From positions 1-64,000 of the forward strand of contig NZ_JADDIV010000002.1 of the NCBI RefSeq assembly GCF_015070875.1: a DNA stretch of 64,000 bases, given 5' to 3'. This DNA comes from Ramlibacter pallidus. GTDB lineage: Bacteria > Pseudomonadota > Gammaproteobacteria > Burkholderiales > Burkholderiaceae_C. The notes beneath the pieces are model-generated. The model saw only the letters and a list, made by a program, of their open reading frames with translations. It was not told the DNA's origin and did not search any database. Positions 10,601-19,787 of the stretch are shown here, piece by piece. The position numbers and the translations under genes were made by a program. Position 1 is the stretch's first letter. Each line of letters opens with the position of its first letter.

Positions 10601-11085
10601 TAGCCCCAGCTGGGCGGGATGCCCAGCGCCAGTTCCAGCGCATAGGCCATGACGGCCGCTTCCAGCGCGAAGAAGATGAAGGTGAACGAGGCGTAGATCA
10701 GCGACGTGAGCGTCGACCCGATGTAGCCGAAGCCGGCGCCCCGCGTGAGCAGGTCCATGTCGACGCCGTAGCGGGCCGCGTAGATGCTGATGGGGAGTCC
10801 GGCCAGGAAAATGATCAGCCCTGTCGCCAGAATCGCCCAGAACGCGTTCAGGAAGCCGTACTGCACCAGGAGGGTCGCGCCCACGGCTTCCAGGATCAGG
10901 AAGGAAGCCGCGCCGAAGGCGGTGTTGGCCACCCGCCAGGCCGACCACTTGCGGAAGCGCTGGGGCGTGTAGCGCAGCGCGTAGTCCTCCATCGTTTCGC
11001 TCGCGACCCAGGCGTTGTAGTCGCGGCGGACCTTCACGACGCGCTGCGGCGCCTCGTGCGCGACGATGGGGATGACCGGGTTCAC
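7660..11085 (-). CDS. NCS1-like permease fused to hybrid sensor histidine kinase
   Basis: A 1141-residue fusion. Residues about 45-490 are a 12-TM nucleobase/cation symporter-1 (purine/cytosine permease, COG1457) domain with [11 protein letters not shown] near 246-256. Residues 507-547 form a Cys-rich module (C507, C510, C522, C530, C533, C534, C540, C544, H547). Two further TM segments (about 575-597 and 618-636) and a coiled coil follow. HisKA has His698 ([13 protein letters not shown]); HATPase spans about 800-910; the receiver has Asp984 (VDLAMPG); an alpha-helical tail, possibly Hpt-like, has no clear phospho-His motif. The start is GTG at 11085. It diverges from ureA with 59 bases between, and overlaps the LuxR regulator downstream. 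The layout recalls SLC5-kinase sensors such as CbrA, but with a different transporter family. Substrate unknown; urea, purine or an amide are candidates from context. Confidence 0.9.
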
Positions 11086-11144
11086 GCCGGGGAAGTGCAG
11101 GTTCCGTGCCGCCTTTGGCCCGGCTCTTGCAACAATGCACCACC

Positions 11145-11447
11145 ATGGAACTGACGCCCCGCGAGAAAGACAAGCTGCTGCTGTTCACCGCCGCCCTGCT
11201 GGCCGAACGGCGCCGGGCCCGCGGGCTGAAGCTGAACTACCCCGAGGCCATGGCGCTGATCTCCGCCGCGGTCATGGAAGGCGCGCGCGACGGCAAGTCG
11301 GTGGCGCAGCTCATGAGCGAAGGCCGCGCGGTGCTCACGCGCGCCGACGTCATGGACGGCATCGCCGAGATGATCCCCGAGATCCAGGTCGAAGCCACCT
11401 TCCCCGACGGGACCAAGCTCGTCACCGTCCACCAGCCGATCGTCTGA
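11145..11447 (+). CDS. ureA: urease subunit gamma UreA
   Basis: The 100-residue small structural subunit of the nickel urease (urea to ammonia and carbamate). The sequence [20 protein letters not shown] to VTVHQPIV is typical over its full length. The ATG at 11145 is the family start; the open frame extends 13 codons upstream. It begins the plus-strand ure operon, only 59 bases from the divergent permease-kinase gene, so both promoters share that gap. No ureD lies immediately upstream, where it sits in many relatives. Confidence 0.97.
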   Translation: MELTPREKDKLLLFTAALLAERRRARGLKLNYPEAMALISAAVMEGARDGKSVAQLMSEGRAVLTRADVMDGIAEMIPEIQVEATFPDGTKLVTVHQPIV

Positions 11448-11467
11448 ACCGCTCAAGGAACAACAGC

Positions 11468-11632
11468 ATGCGCCTGCTCACCGCCGCCCTCGCCACGCTG
11501 GCCGCCACCGCCCAGGCCCACCCGGGCCATGGCATCGCCGCCGACACGCACTGGCACGCCAGCGATGCCTGGGGCTTCGTCCTCGTGGGCGCCCTGGTGC
11601 TGCTGGCCATCTGGCTCTCGCGCGGGGACTGA
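11468..11632 (+). CDS. small His-rich membrane protein between ureA and ureB
   Basis: A 54-residue peptide with a signal-like N terminus (MRLLTAALATLAATAQA), then HPGHG and DTHWH, a single TM helix (about 34-50) and a short C-terminal SRGD. Five His residues lie in the short stretch between the cleavage region and the TM. It starts 20 bases after ureA, and its TGA abuts the ureB ATG directly, so it is co-translated with the urease subunits. I do not recognise a named family. Metal (nickel) handling at the membrane is an inference from the His cluster and context only. Confidence 0.7.
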   Translation: MRLLTAALATLAATAQAHPGHGIAADTHWHASDAWGFVLVGALVLLAIWLSRGD

Positions 11633-11937
11633 ATGACGCCCGGTGAACTGATCGTCGACGAAGGCGACCACGTCCTCAATCCCGGCCGGCGCACGCTGAC
11701 CGTGGTGGTGCAGAACACGGCCGACCGCCCGATCCAGGTCGGTTCGCACTACCACTTCGCCGAAACCAACGGCGCGCTGCAGTTCGATCGCGCGGCCGCC
11801 AAGGGCATGCGCCTGAACATCGCCTCCGGCACGGCGGTGCGCTTCGAGCCCGGGCAGCAGCGCACGGTCGAACTGGTCGACTACGCCGGCGACCGGATCG
11901 TGTACGGCTTCCGCGGCCTGACCCAAGGGAAACTCTG

Positions 11938-11938
<1 letters not shown>
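11633..11938 (+). CDS. ureB: urease subunit beta UreB
   Basis: The 101-residue beta subunit of urease. It begins [16 protein letters not shown] and contains the conserved [19 protein letters not shown] and [17 protein letters not shown] segments. It starts immediately after the stop of the small membrane-protein gene and overlaps ureC by one base (TGATG), indicating tight coupling. Normal family length. Confidence 0.97.
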
Positions 11939-13656
<1,718 letters not shown>

Positions 13657-13702
13657 CCGTGCTGCGTTAGGCTGGGTCATTCCCCCGCCGGACGGATCCA
13701 CC

Positions 13703-14290
13703 ATGCTGCAAGCCACCAAGCTCCTTTCCCAGGGCCAGGGCCTCGCCCCGGCGCTCGTGCGGCGCGCCGCGACCGTCGAACTCGACTGGGACGTGCGGCA
13801 GAAGAGCCGCTTCGACGCCACCGATTCGCAGGGCCGCCGCCTCGGCGTGTTCCTGCCGCGGGGCACGGTCGCCCGCGGCGGCGACGTGCTGGTGGCGGAA
13901 GACGGGTCGATGGTGCGCGTCGTCGCCGCGCCGCAACCGGTGCTGCGCATCACGCCCTGCGCGGAGCATGGCTCCCCGTTCGACCTCGTGCGGGCAGCCT
14001 ATCACCTGGGCAACCGGCACGTGGCCATCGAACTGAAGCCCGACCACCTGCAGATCGAACCCGACCACGTGCTGGCCGACATGCTGCGCGCGATGCACCT
14101 CACGGTGCAGGCGCTGCAGGCGCCCTTCGAGCCGGAAGGCGGCGCGTACGCGGCGCACGCCAGCCACGCCCCTTCCGGTTGGGGCACCGGGCACCGGCAC
14201 GCGGACGGCGCCTCGCACGAGCACGACACGCAAGTGCACTCGCACGAACACGACGGCCATGACCACGGCGACCACGGCCACTCGCACTGA
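13703..14290 (+). CDS. ureE: urease accessory protein UreE (nickel metallochaperone)
   Basis: A 195-residue nickel-binding chaperone that delivers Ni to apo-urease via UreG. The N-terminal UreE domain is followed by a metal-binding domain with [20 protein letters not shown]. The C-terminal tail is very rich in His (about residues 170-195), as in high-capacity UreE proteins. It starts 46 bases after ureC and overlaps the start of ureF by 32 bases. Confidence 0.95.
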   Translation: MLQATKLLSQGQGLAPALVRRAATVELDWDVRQKSRFDATDSQGRRLGVFLPRGTVARGGDVLVAEDGSMVRVVAAPQPVLRITPCAEHGSPFDLVRAAYHLGNRHVAIELKPDHLQIEPDHVLADMLRAMHLTVQALQAPFEPEGGAYAAHASHAPSGWGTGHRHADGASHEHDTQVHSHEHDGHDHGDHGHSH

Positions 14291-14957
14291 CGCCGGCCTG
14301 CTGCAGCTGATCTGGCTGGCCTCGCCGGCGCTGCCGGTCGGCGGCTTCTCCTATTCCGAAGGGCTGGAGGCGGCGGTGGAGGCGGGCTGCGTGCGCGACG
14401 AAGCCTCGGCGGCCGCCTGGCTCGCGCAGCAGCTGCACGCCAGCCTGGCGCGCTCCGATGTGGCGGTGGTGGGCGAGGCCGTGGACGCCGCGCGCCGCGG
14501 CGACCTGCCCGCCCTGGCCGCGCTGGACGACTGGGTGCGGCAGACGCGCGAGACCAGCGAACTGCGCCAGCAGTCCGAGCAGATGGGCCGCTCCCTGGGC
14601 GAATGGCGCCGCTCGCTCGACGCTCCGGCCAGCCGCGCCGTGCCCGCGGGCGAACGCGAGTACACCTACCCTGTCGCCTTCGCCGTCGCCGCCGCGCCTT
14701 CCGGGGCCGCCTGCCGCGACATCGCCTTGGCCTTCGCCTTCGGCTGGTCCGAGAACATGATGCAGTCCGCGATCAAGGCCGTGCCGCTCGGGCAGGCCGC
14801 CGGCCAGCGCGTCCTGGCGCGCCTGGCCCGCGAGATCCCCGCCGCCGTCGACCACGCCCTGGCCCTGCCGCCGCAGCGGCGCCAGGCCTTCAGCCCGATG
14901 CTGGCCATCCTCTCCGCGCAGCACGAAACCCAGTACTCACGCCTGTTCCGTTCATGA
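14259..14957 (+). CDS. ureF: urease accessory protein UreF
   Basis: A 232-residue accessory protein forming the UreD-UreF-UreG maturation complex. The diagnostic motif [18 protein letters not shown] is near the N terminus. The start lies inside the His-rich end of ureE (32-base overlap). The stop overlaps the ureG start by four bases (ATGA). Normal length. Its partner UreD is absent from this window. Confidence 0.95.
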   Translation: MTTATTATRTDAGLLQLIWLASPALPVGGFSYSEGLEAAVEAGCVRDEASAAAWLAQQLHASLARSDVAVVGEAVDAARRGDLPALAALDDWVRQTRETSELRQQSEQMGRSLGEWRRSLDAPASRAVPAGEREYTYPVAFAVAAAPSGAACRDIALAFAFGWSENMMQSAIKAVPLGQAAGQRVLARLAREIPAAVDHALALPPQRRQAFSPMLAILSAQHETQYSRLFRS

Positions 14958-15604
14958 CCCTGCTCCACCACATCCCCGGCCGGACCAAGAAGCTGCCCCC
15001 GCTGCGCGTCGGCATCGGCGGGCCGGTCGGCTCCGGCAAGACCACCCTGCTCGAGATGCTGTGCAAGGCCATGCGCGAGCGCTACGACCTGGTGGCGATC
15101 ACCAACGACATCTACACCAAGGAAGACCAGCGCCTGCTCACCGTGAGCGGCGCGCTCGCGGCCGAGCGCATCATGGGCGTCGAGACGGGCGGTTGCCCGC
15201 ACACGGCGATCCGCGAGGACGCCTCGATCAACCTCGAGGCGATCGACCGCATGCTCGAGTCGTTCCCCGAGGCGGACGTGGTGTTCGTCGAATCCGGCGG
15301 CGACAACCTGGCAGCGACCTTCAGCCCCGAACTGTCCGACCTCACGATCTACGTGATCGACGTCGCGGCCGGCGAGAAGATCCCGCGCAAGGGCGGCCCG
15401 GGCATCACGAAGAGCGACCTGTTCGTCATCAACAAGACCGACCTGGCGCCGCACGTCGGCGCCGACCTGTCCGTGATGGAAGCGGACACCCGCCGGATGC
15501 GCCGCGACAAGCCGTACGTGATGACCAACCTGAAGACGCGCGACGGCCTCCAGGACGTCGTGCGCTTCATCGAGGCGCGCGGCATGCTCGCGCCGGTCGG
15601 GTAG
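14954..15604 (+). CDS. ureG: urease accessory GTPase UreG
   Basis: A 216-residue SIMIBI-class GTPase that powers nickel transfer into urease. Motifs: P-loop [38 protein letters not shown] and the guanine-specificity motif [10 protein letters not shown]. The ATG at 14954 overlaps the ureF stop and gives the canonical N terminus ([20 protein letters not shown]). Last recognisable ure gene of the operon. Confidence 0.97.
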   Translation: MTLLHHIPGRTKKLPPLRVGIGGPVGSGKTTLLEMLCKAMRERYDLVAITNDIYTKEDQRLLTVSGALAAERIMGVETGGCPHTAIREDASINLEAIDRMLESFPEADVVFVESGGDNLAATFSPELSDLTIYVIDVAAGEKIPRKGGPGITKSDLFVINKTDLAPHVGADLSVMEADTRRMRRDKPYVMTNLKTRDGLQDVVRFIEARGMLAPVG

Positions 15605-15675
15605 TCGGGCCTTCGAAGCTCGTCGGGATGCCGTCCTACACCGCGGCGGGCGGTCCCGGCTTACTTTCGCTGCCC

Positions 15676-16029
15676 ATGAACCTGCTGCTCGACCCCCCGC
15701 CGGGTTTCGAAGGCATCTCCAAGGCCTTCGCCATGGCGAAGCTGCTGCCCACCTCGCACCGCATGAACGTGCGCATCGGGCTGGTGCGCGACGGCGCGCT
15801 GTTCGCCACGGGGCAGCTCGATGGCTACCGGCAGGTCAACTTCTTCTCCGAGCACGTGCGCGACCTCGGCTGGCAGGAACGCCTGCTGGGGGGCGACGGC
15901 GACATGTTCGGTTGCGACATGCTGTTCCTGCACCCGGCGGAGAACGGCGCGGGGAGCGACGATCCTTCGTTCATCCGGCGCACCCCGGTGGAACTCTGGC
16001 CGGCGCGGGGCACCCATGCCGAGTCCTAG
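15676..16029 (+). CDS. hypothetical protein downstream of ureG
   Basis: A 117-residue protein I do not recognise. It begins MNLLLDPPPGFEGISKAFAM and is soluble, with no signal peptide, TM or known metal motif. Starts at 15676 or, less likely, 15629 are possible. It lies 71 bases after ureG and overlaps the next small ORF by 14 bases. The sequence GTCCTACA just upstream (15634-15641) matches a heptamer found ahead of several signalling genes here. Real-gene status rests on codon use and consistent frame. Confidence 0.55.
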   Translation: MNLLLDPPPGFEGISKAFAMAKLLPTSHRMNVRIGLVRDGALFATGQLDGYRQVNFFSEHVRDLGWQERLLGGDGDMFGCDMLFLHPAENGAGSDDPSFIRRTPVELWPARGTHAES

Positions 16030-16207
16030 CGCGGACGACCAGGAGGGCCTGCCGCCCCCCGGCAGCCGCTGGGGGTCGGGCGCGCAGAGCGTGCTGCCCT
16101 ACCTGACGAAGTCGCTCCAGGCCAAGCCGGCGACGGCTCCCGAGCCGCGCGAGCGGCCGCGCGAGGGCAACCCCGTCTTCTCCAACTGGCCGCCGCGCCA
16201 GGCCTGA
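16016..16207 (+). CDS. hypothetical small protein
   Basis: A 63-residue hydrophilic, Pro-rich polypeptide (MPSPSADDQEGLPPPGS to NPVFSNWPPRQA). It overlaps the end of the preceding hypothetical gene by 14 bases and ends 14 bases before a strong terminator hairpin, so it would be the last gene of this plus-strand unit. Function unknown; probably disordered. Confidence 0.45.
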   Translation: MPSPSADDQEGLPPPGSRWGSGAQSVLPYLTKSLQAKPATAPEPRERPREGNPVFSNWPPRQA

Positions 16208-16221
16208 CGCCGTCCCCAAGC

Positions 16222-16248
16222 AAAAGAGCGGCCGATGGCCGCTCTTTT
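16222..16248. terminator. bidirectional intrinsic terminator
   Basis: A perfect 12-base inverted repeat (AAAAGAGCGGCC / GGCCGCTCTTTT) with a three-base loop; the arm ends give a T-run on either strand. It separates the plus-strand units after ureG from the minus-strand genes ending at 16268, and can serve both. Confidence 0.85.
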
Positions 16249-16267
16249 CACGTGCGCTGCGCCTGGC

Positions 16268-16456
16268 TCAGGCCGGGCCCGGACGCCGCTTGCCGCCGGA
16301 ATCGCTCGCGCGCCGCTGTTCCCACACGCGCATCTGCTTCATGGCGCTCTCGGAGCCGCGGCCGGCATGGTGCTCGCCAGGCTGCGGCTGTTGCTGCTGC
16401 TGGATCGGCTGGGCCGGCGGGGCCTGCTCGGAAGGGGGTTGTTCTCGGGTGTTCAT
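16268..16456 (-). CDS. hypothetical Gln/Pro-rich small protein
   Basis: A 62-residue, low-complexity hydrophilic polypeptide (MNTREQPPSEQAPPAQ, then a Gln run, then a basic tail ending KRRPGPA). The ATG at 16456 was chosen; a longer frame reaches 16522. It lies downstream of a PAS kinase on the same strand and ends just before the bidirectional terminator. No family recognised. Confidence 0.35.
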   Translation of the reverse strand: MNTREQPPSEQAPPAQPIQQQQQPQPGEHHAGRGSESAMKQMRVWEQRRASDSGGKRRPGPA

Positions 16457-16570
16457 GCGGGTGCCCGGTGGATCGCTTGCGAGGATCGTCCCCCCGCGCT
16501 TGCTCGGCGGTTGTAGGAGCACGCCGCCACGCGAATCGGAAAAGGTGGCGCGGCCGTGCCGGACGCTGGC

Positions 16571-17716
16571 TCAGGCGTGCGGGAAGGCCAGCGTGAAGGC
16601 GGTGCCCGCCTGCGGCGTGGAACTCGCCTCCACGCGTCCGCCGTGCGCGGTGACGATGGCGCGCACGATGAAGAGCCCGAGGCCCACGCCTTCGCTGCCG
16701 CCGCTCCCTGCCCCCCGCACCATCGGCTCGAACAGCTGCGGAAGGACGTGCGCCGGGATCGCCGGTCCATGGTTGTGGACCACGATGCGGAAGTCCTTCG
16801 CGTCCCGCTCCGTCCGGACGGTGACCGGCTGCTCGGGGTCGCCGTGGTTGGATGCATTGGCCACCAGGTTGCCGACCGCCTGCACCACGCGGTCGGCATC
16901 GGCATGCACATGCCCGCTGCCGGCGCCGCGCTCGTAGCGCAGCTGGCAGTGCGGGAAGGCCACGGCCAGTTCACCGATGCTGTCCGCCACGGCCTGGTGC
17001 AGGTCGGTCGGGGCCTTGCGGATGCTGATGCCGCCGCCCAGCCGGGCCTGGGTGAAGTCCAGCAGGTCGCCCACCAGGTGCTGCACCCGCTGCACCGAGC
17101 GGGCGATGCGCGCGACGGCGGCCTTCTGCTGCTCCGATCCGCCGGCCCGCTCCAGCAGCAACGCGCTCATGTGGATCACGGACAGCGGATTGCGGATGTC
17201 GTGGCTCACCATGCCCACCAGCTGCTCGGCGAACTGCGCGCGCACTTCGGCCTCCGCGCGGGCGGCCTGCAGTTCCTTCTCGTCGCGCGCGCGCTGCGCC
17301 GACAGCTCCTCGGCGCGCTGGCGCTGCAGCAGGAGTTCGCGTTCGTACTTGTGCCGGTCTTCCGCGACGAAGACGGCGGCGTGCAGGAGCATCCGGCCGT
17401 TCCAGGCCCGCTCCGCCATGTTCACCATCACCGGCAGCGCGCGGCCATCCTGCATCCGCAGTTCCAGCTTGACCTCCGCCACGGAGGACTGGATGCGCAG
17501 CAGCGGGTGCAGGTGGGTCTGCCAGAAGATCCGCCCGCCCATGGTGAGCAGGTCCTGCCACTTCACCTTGCCGACGAGCTCGCGGCGGTCGTGGTGCAGC
17601 CAGCGGCACAGGGTGGAATTGACGTCGAGGAGGTTCCCGTCCGCCGCGGCGACGAGCAGGCCGCAGGGCGCGGCGTCATAGAGCTGGTCCGCCCCGGGCA
17701 GCGGGGTCGCGTCCAT
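16571..17716 (-). CDS. PAS-domain sensor histidine kinase
   Basis: A 381-residue soluble kinase. PAS domain at about 12-125 (YDAAPCGLLVAAADGNLLDVN and LLTMGGRIFWQTHLHPLLR), coiled coil at about 125-170, HisKA with VGMVSHDIRNPLSVIH, and HATPase with NLVANASNHGD, VHNHGPAIP and GLGLFIVRAIVTAHGG. No TM segments, so it senses a cytoplasmic signal. It lies four bases after an RsbQ-like hydrolase and a receiver gene. In Bacillus RsbQ works through the PAS domain of RsbP; here the PAS domain carries a kinase instead of a phosphatase. The functional link is inferred. Confidence 0.85.
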   Translation of the reverse strand: MDATPLPGADQLYDAAPCGLLVAAADGNLLDVNSTLCRWLHHDRRELVGKVKWQDLLTMGGRIFWQTHLHPLLRIQSSVAEVKLELRMQDGRALPVMVNMAERAWNGRMLLHAAVFVAEDRHKYERELLLQRQRAEELSAQRARDEKELQAARAEAEVRAQFAEQLVGMVSHDIRNPLSVIHMSALLLERAGGSEQQKAAVARIARSVQRVQHLVGDLLDFTQARLGGGISIRKAPTDLHQAVADSIGELAVAFPHCQLRYERGAGSGHVHADADRVVQAVGNLVANASNHGDPEQPVTVRTERDAKDFRIVVHNHGPAIPAHVLPQLFEPMVRGAGSGGSEGVGLGLFIVRAIVTAHGGRVEASSTPQAGTAFTLAFPHA

Positions 17717-17720
17717 GCCC

Positions 17721-18515
17721 CTACAGTCCCGCGAGGAACTGCTCCATGGCCATCGTGCTGGCGCTCGGCGAGCTGAGGTGCGGGCAGTGCCCCACGTTCT
17801 CGATGACGTGCAGCGTGCAGTTCGGGATCGTGCGCTGCAGGTAGTCGCCCACGGAGCGCGGGGCGATGATGTCGTCGCTGCATTGCAGGACCAGCGTCGG
17901 CGCCTGCAGCTTCGGCAGTTCGGCGCGGTGGTCGGAGAGGAAGGTGACGCGCGCGAAGTGCTTGGCGATCTCGGGGTTGGTGCGGCAGAAGCTGTTGGTC
18001 AGCTCGGTGGCCAGCGCCGGCTGGTCCGGCGCGCCCATGATCACCGGCGCCATGTTGCTGGACCAGCCCAGGTAGTTGCTCTCCAGCGTCTCCAGCAGCG
18101 ACTCGATGTCGGCGCGCTCGAAGCCGCCCACGTAGTCGCCGTCGTTGATGTAGCAGGGCGACGGCCCCACCATGACCTGGGCCAGGAACTGGTCCGGGCA
18201 CTTCAGGTTGGCCAGCATGCCGATCATCGCGGCGACCGAGTGACCGACGCAGATGGCCGGCGCGTCGGTGACGTCGGCGAGCACTTCGCACAGGTCGTCC
18301 GCATAGCCTTGCAGCGTCGAGTACTTCTCCGCGTTCCAGGCGGACAGGTCGGACTGGCCGTTGCCGACCAGGTCGAGGAGGATCACCTGGTAGCTCTCGG
18401 CGAAGTGCGGGGCCAGCAGGCGCCACATGTGCTGGTCGCAGCCGAAGCCATGGACGAACACCATGGGCGGGCCCTTGCCCTGCACCTGGACGTTGTTGCG
18501 TGTGCGGACGGACAA
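17721..18515 (-). CDS. rsbQ: RsbQ-like alpha/beta hydrolase (signal generator)
   Basis: A 264-residue alpha/beta hydrolase closely resembling Bacillus RsbQ: FVHGFGCDQHMWR, the nucleophile elbow VGHSVAAMIGML (Ser93), MVGPSPCYINDGDYVGGFE, LQCSDDIIAP and GHCPHLSSP (catalytic His). RsbQ is needed for energy-stress signalling through PAS-containing RsbP, probably by producing or hydrolysing a small hydrophobic ligand. The start codon is TTG at 18515, just after the receiver stop. The gene lies between a single-domain receiver and a PAS histidine kinase, so it probably supplies the PAS ligand. Confidence 0.85.
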   Translation of the reverse strand: MSVRTRNNVQVQGKGPPMVFVHGFGCDQHMWRLLAPHFAESYQVILLDLVGNGQSDLSAWNAEKYSTLQGYADDLCEVLADVTDAPAICVGHSVAAMIGMLANLKCPDQFLAQVMVGPSPCYINDGDYVGGFERADIESLLETLESNYLGWSSNMAPVIMGAPDQPALATELTNSFCRTNPEIAKHFARVTFLSDHRAELPKLQAPTLVLQCSDDIIAPRSVGDYLQRTIPNCTLHVIENVGHCPHLSSPSASTMAMEQFLAGL

Positions 18516-18519
18516 GGCT

Positions 18520-18909
18520 TCAGGCCTCCTGTGCCTGCTGCACGCGCCCGGGGAAGGCCTGCAGGTAGGCCCGCAGCTCGCCGAACTGCGCCTTGGAGAT
18601 CACGCCGTCGGCCCCCAGGCGCACGCAGCGCTGGCGGACGACGGGCGTGACGAAATCGCTGAACACGACGACGGCGCCGCCCGGTTCCGTGTTGCAGCGG
18701 GTCAGCAGCGTGAAACCGGAGCCTTCGGCCAGCAGCAGGTCGATGATGGCGAGGTCCCAGCCGCCCCGGTGGCGCAGCAGCCATTCGGTGGCGGTCGTCT
18801 CGTTGTCCGCCATGCCGACGACGTCGAAGCCGCCCACCGATTCGAGCAGGTCCCGGACGAGCTCCTGCATCGGTTTCTGGTCTTCGACGAGGAATACGCG
18901 TACTGCCAT
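18520..18909 (-). CDS. single-domain response regulator (CheY-like)
   Basis: A 129-residue stand-alone receiver, MAVRVFLVEDQKPMQE, with acidic pair ED (9-10), phospho-Asp in AIIDLLLAEGSG and a Lys in VISKAQ. No output domain. It is the first gene of a three-gene unit with rsbQ and the PAS kinase. It closely resembles the receiver at 37372-37815 (FLVEDQ, WDLAxIDLxL, GADxxxxK), so the two are probably paralogues. The ATG at 18909 was chosen; the frame extends upstream through the tRNA gene without homology. Confidence 0.82.
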   Translation of the reverse strand: MAVRVFLVEDQKPMQELVRDLLESVGGFDVVGMADNETTATEWLLRHRGGWDLAIIDLLLAEGSGFTLLTRCNTEPGGAVVVFSDFVTPVVRQRCVRLGADGVISKAQFGELRAYLQAFPGRVQQAQEA

Positions 18910-19043
18910 CAGGACCTCCGGACCCACTTGCCCGCGCCGGACTTGGCACGTACGACACATTGCAGGCTTGAAGCGGCGGATTCTGTCTGAGCCCGGCCGG
19001 TGCGTCTGTAGGAACCGGCTGACTTTGCGGGGCGTGCGCCGAT

Positions 19044-19133
19044 TGGCGGAAGCGGTGAGATTCGAACTCACGGACGCCTTGCGGCGTCGCCGGTTTTCAA
19101 GACCGGTGCATTCAACCGCTCTGCCACGCTTCC
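19044..19133 (-). tRNA. tRNA-Ser (UGA anticodon)
   Basis: A complete class II tRNA on the minus strand. The seven-base acceptor stem GGAAGCG pairs with CGCTTCC, followed by discriminator G and encoded CCA. The D-arm GTGGCAGAGCGGTTGAATG leads to an anticodon loop with TGA between CCGGTCT and AAACCGG. There is a long variable arm typical of Ser, then a T-arm with GTTCGAATC. UGA reads UCA and related Ser codons. Confidence 0.96.
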
Positions 19134-19148
19134 GGTTGCCAGCGGATT

Positions 19149-19787
19149 CTAAGCGCCGGGTGCCAGCCGCCCGAGCGACCGCCAGTGCTGGAAGGCCACG
19201 ACGCACAGGGTGCCGACCGCCACGCCGGCGATCACGTCGCTCAGGTAATGGGCGCCGAGGTAGACCCGGCTGGCGCACACCAGCAGCACCATGGCGGCCG
19301 CACCCGCGGCGGCGGCCGCGCGCAGCCCCGGCGCGCGCGCGTGGTGCCAGGCCAGGAGGCACAGTGCGCCATAGAACACGGTGGAGGCCACGGCGTGGCC
19401 GCTGGGGAAGCTGTAGGTCGTGAGGTGCACGAGCGGGTCTTCGAGCACCGGGCGGTCGCGCTGGAAGGCGTGCTTCAGGGCCAGGTTCACCAGCATGCCC
19501 GCCGGCACGACGGCGAGCAGCCGCAGGTCGGCGCCATCGTGGCGCCAGGCCCGCCAGGCAGCGAGCACCGCGGTCGCGGCCAGGACTTTCTCCGTCTCGT
19601 GGGCATCGGCGACGAACAGCATCATGGCGTTGAGCCAGCCAGTGCGGTGGGCGGCGAACCACTGCGCCAGCTGGTGGTCCAGGCGCGTGAAGGGCCCCTG
19701 CAGCAGCAGTTGCAACGCGAAGAAGGCGAACACCAGCAGGCCGGCCGCCACCGCCAGCCAGGCACGCGACGAGAGGCGCACGCTCAA
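19149..19787 (-). CDS. PAP2-family phosphatase
   Basis: A 212-residue multi-pass membrane protein with the three phosphatase motifs: KHAFQRDRP, YSFPSGHAVAS and SRVYLGAHYLSDVIAG. Six TM helices are likely. The probable start is TTG at 19787, overlapping the thiE stop as TTGA; GTG at 19781 is the alternative. It is the last gene of the riboswitch-led thiamine operon. Related enzymes act on lipid phosphates or undecaprenyl pyrophosphate. Because the operon otherwise deals with thiamine precursors, a phosphate-removal role there is possible but only inferred. Confidence 0.82.
   Translation of the reverse strand: MSVRLSSRAWLAVAAGLLVFAFFALQLLLQGPFTRLDHQLAQWFAAHRTGWLNAMMLFVADAHETEKVLAATAVLAAWRAWRHDGADLRLLAVVPAGMLVNLALKHAFQRDRPVLEDPLVHLTTYSFPSGHAVASTVFYGALCLLAWHHARAPGLRAAAAAGAAAMVLLVCASRVYLGAHYLSDVIAGVAVGTLCVVAFQHWRSLGRLAPGA

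Noticed and set aside
7879-11154. 1091-codon plus-strand frame opposite the permease-kinase gene
   Set aside because: Low-complexity, His/Arg/Gln-rich translation without motifs, while the minus strand encodes a complete multi-domain protein.
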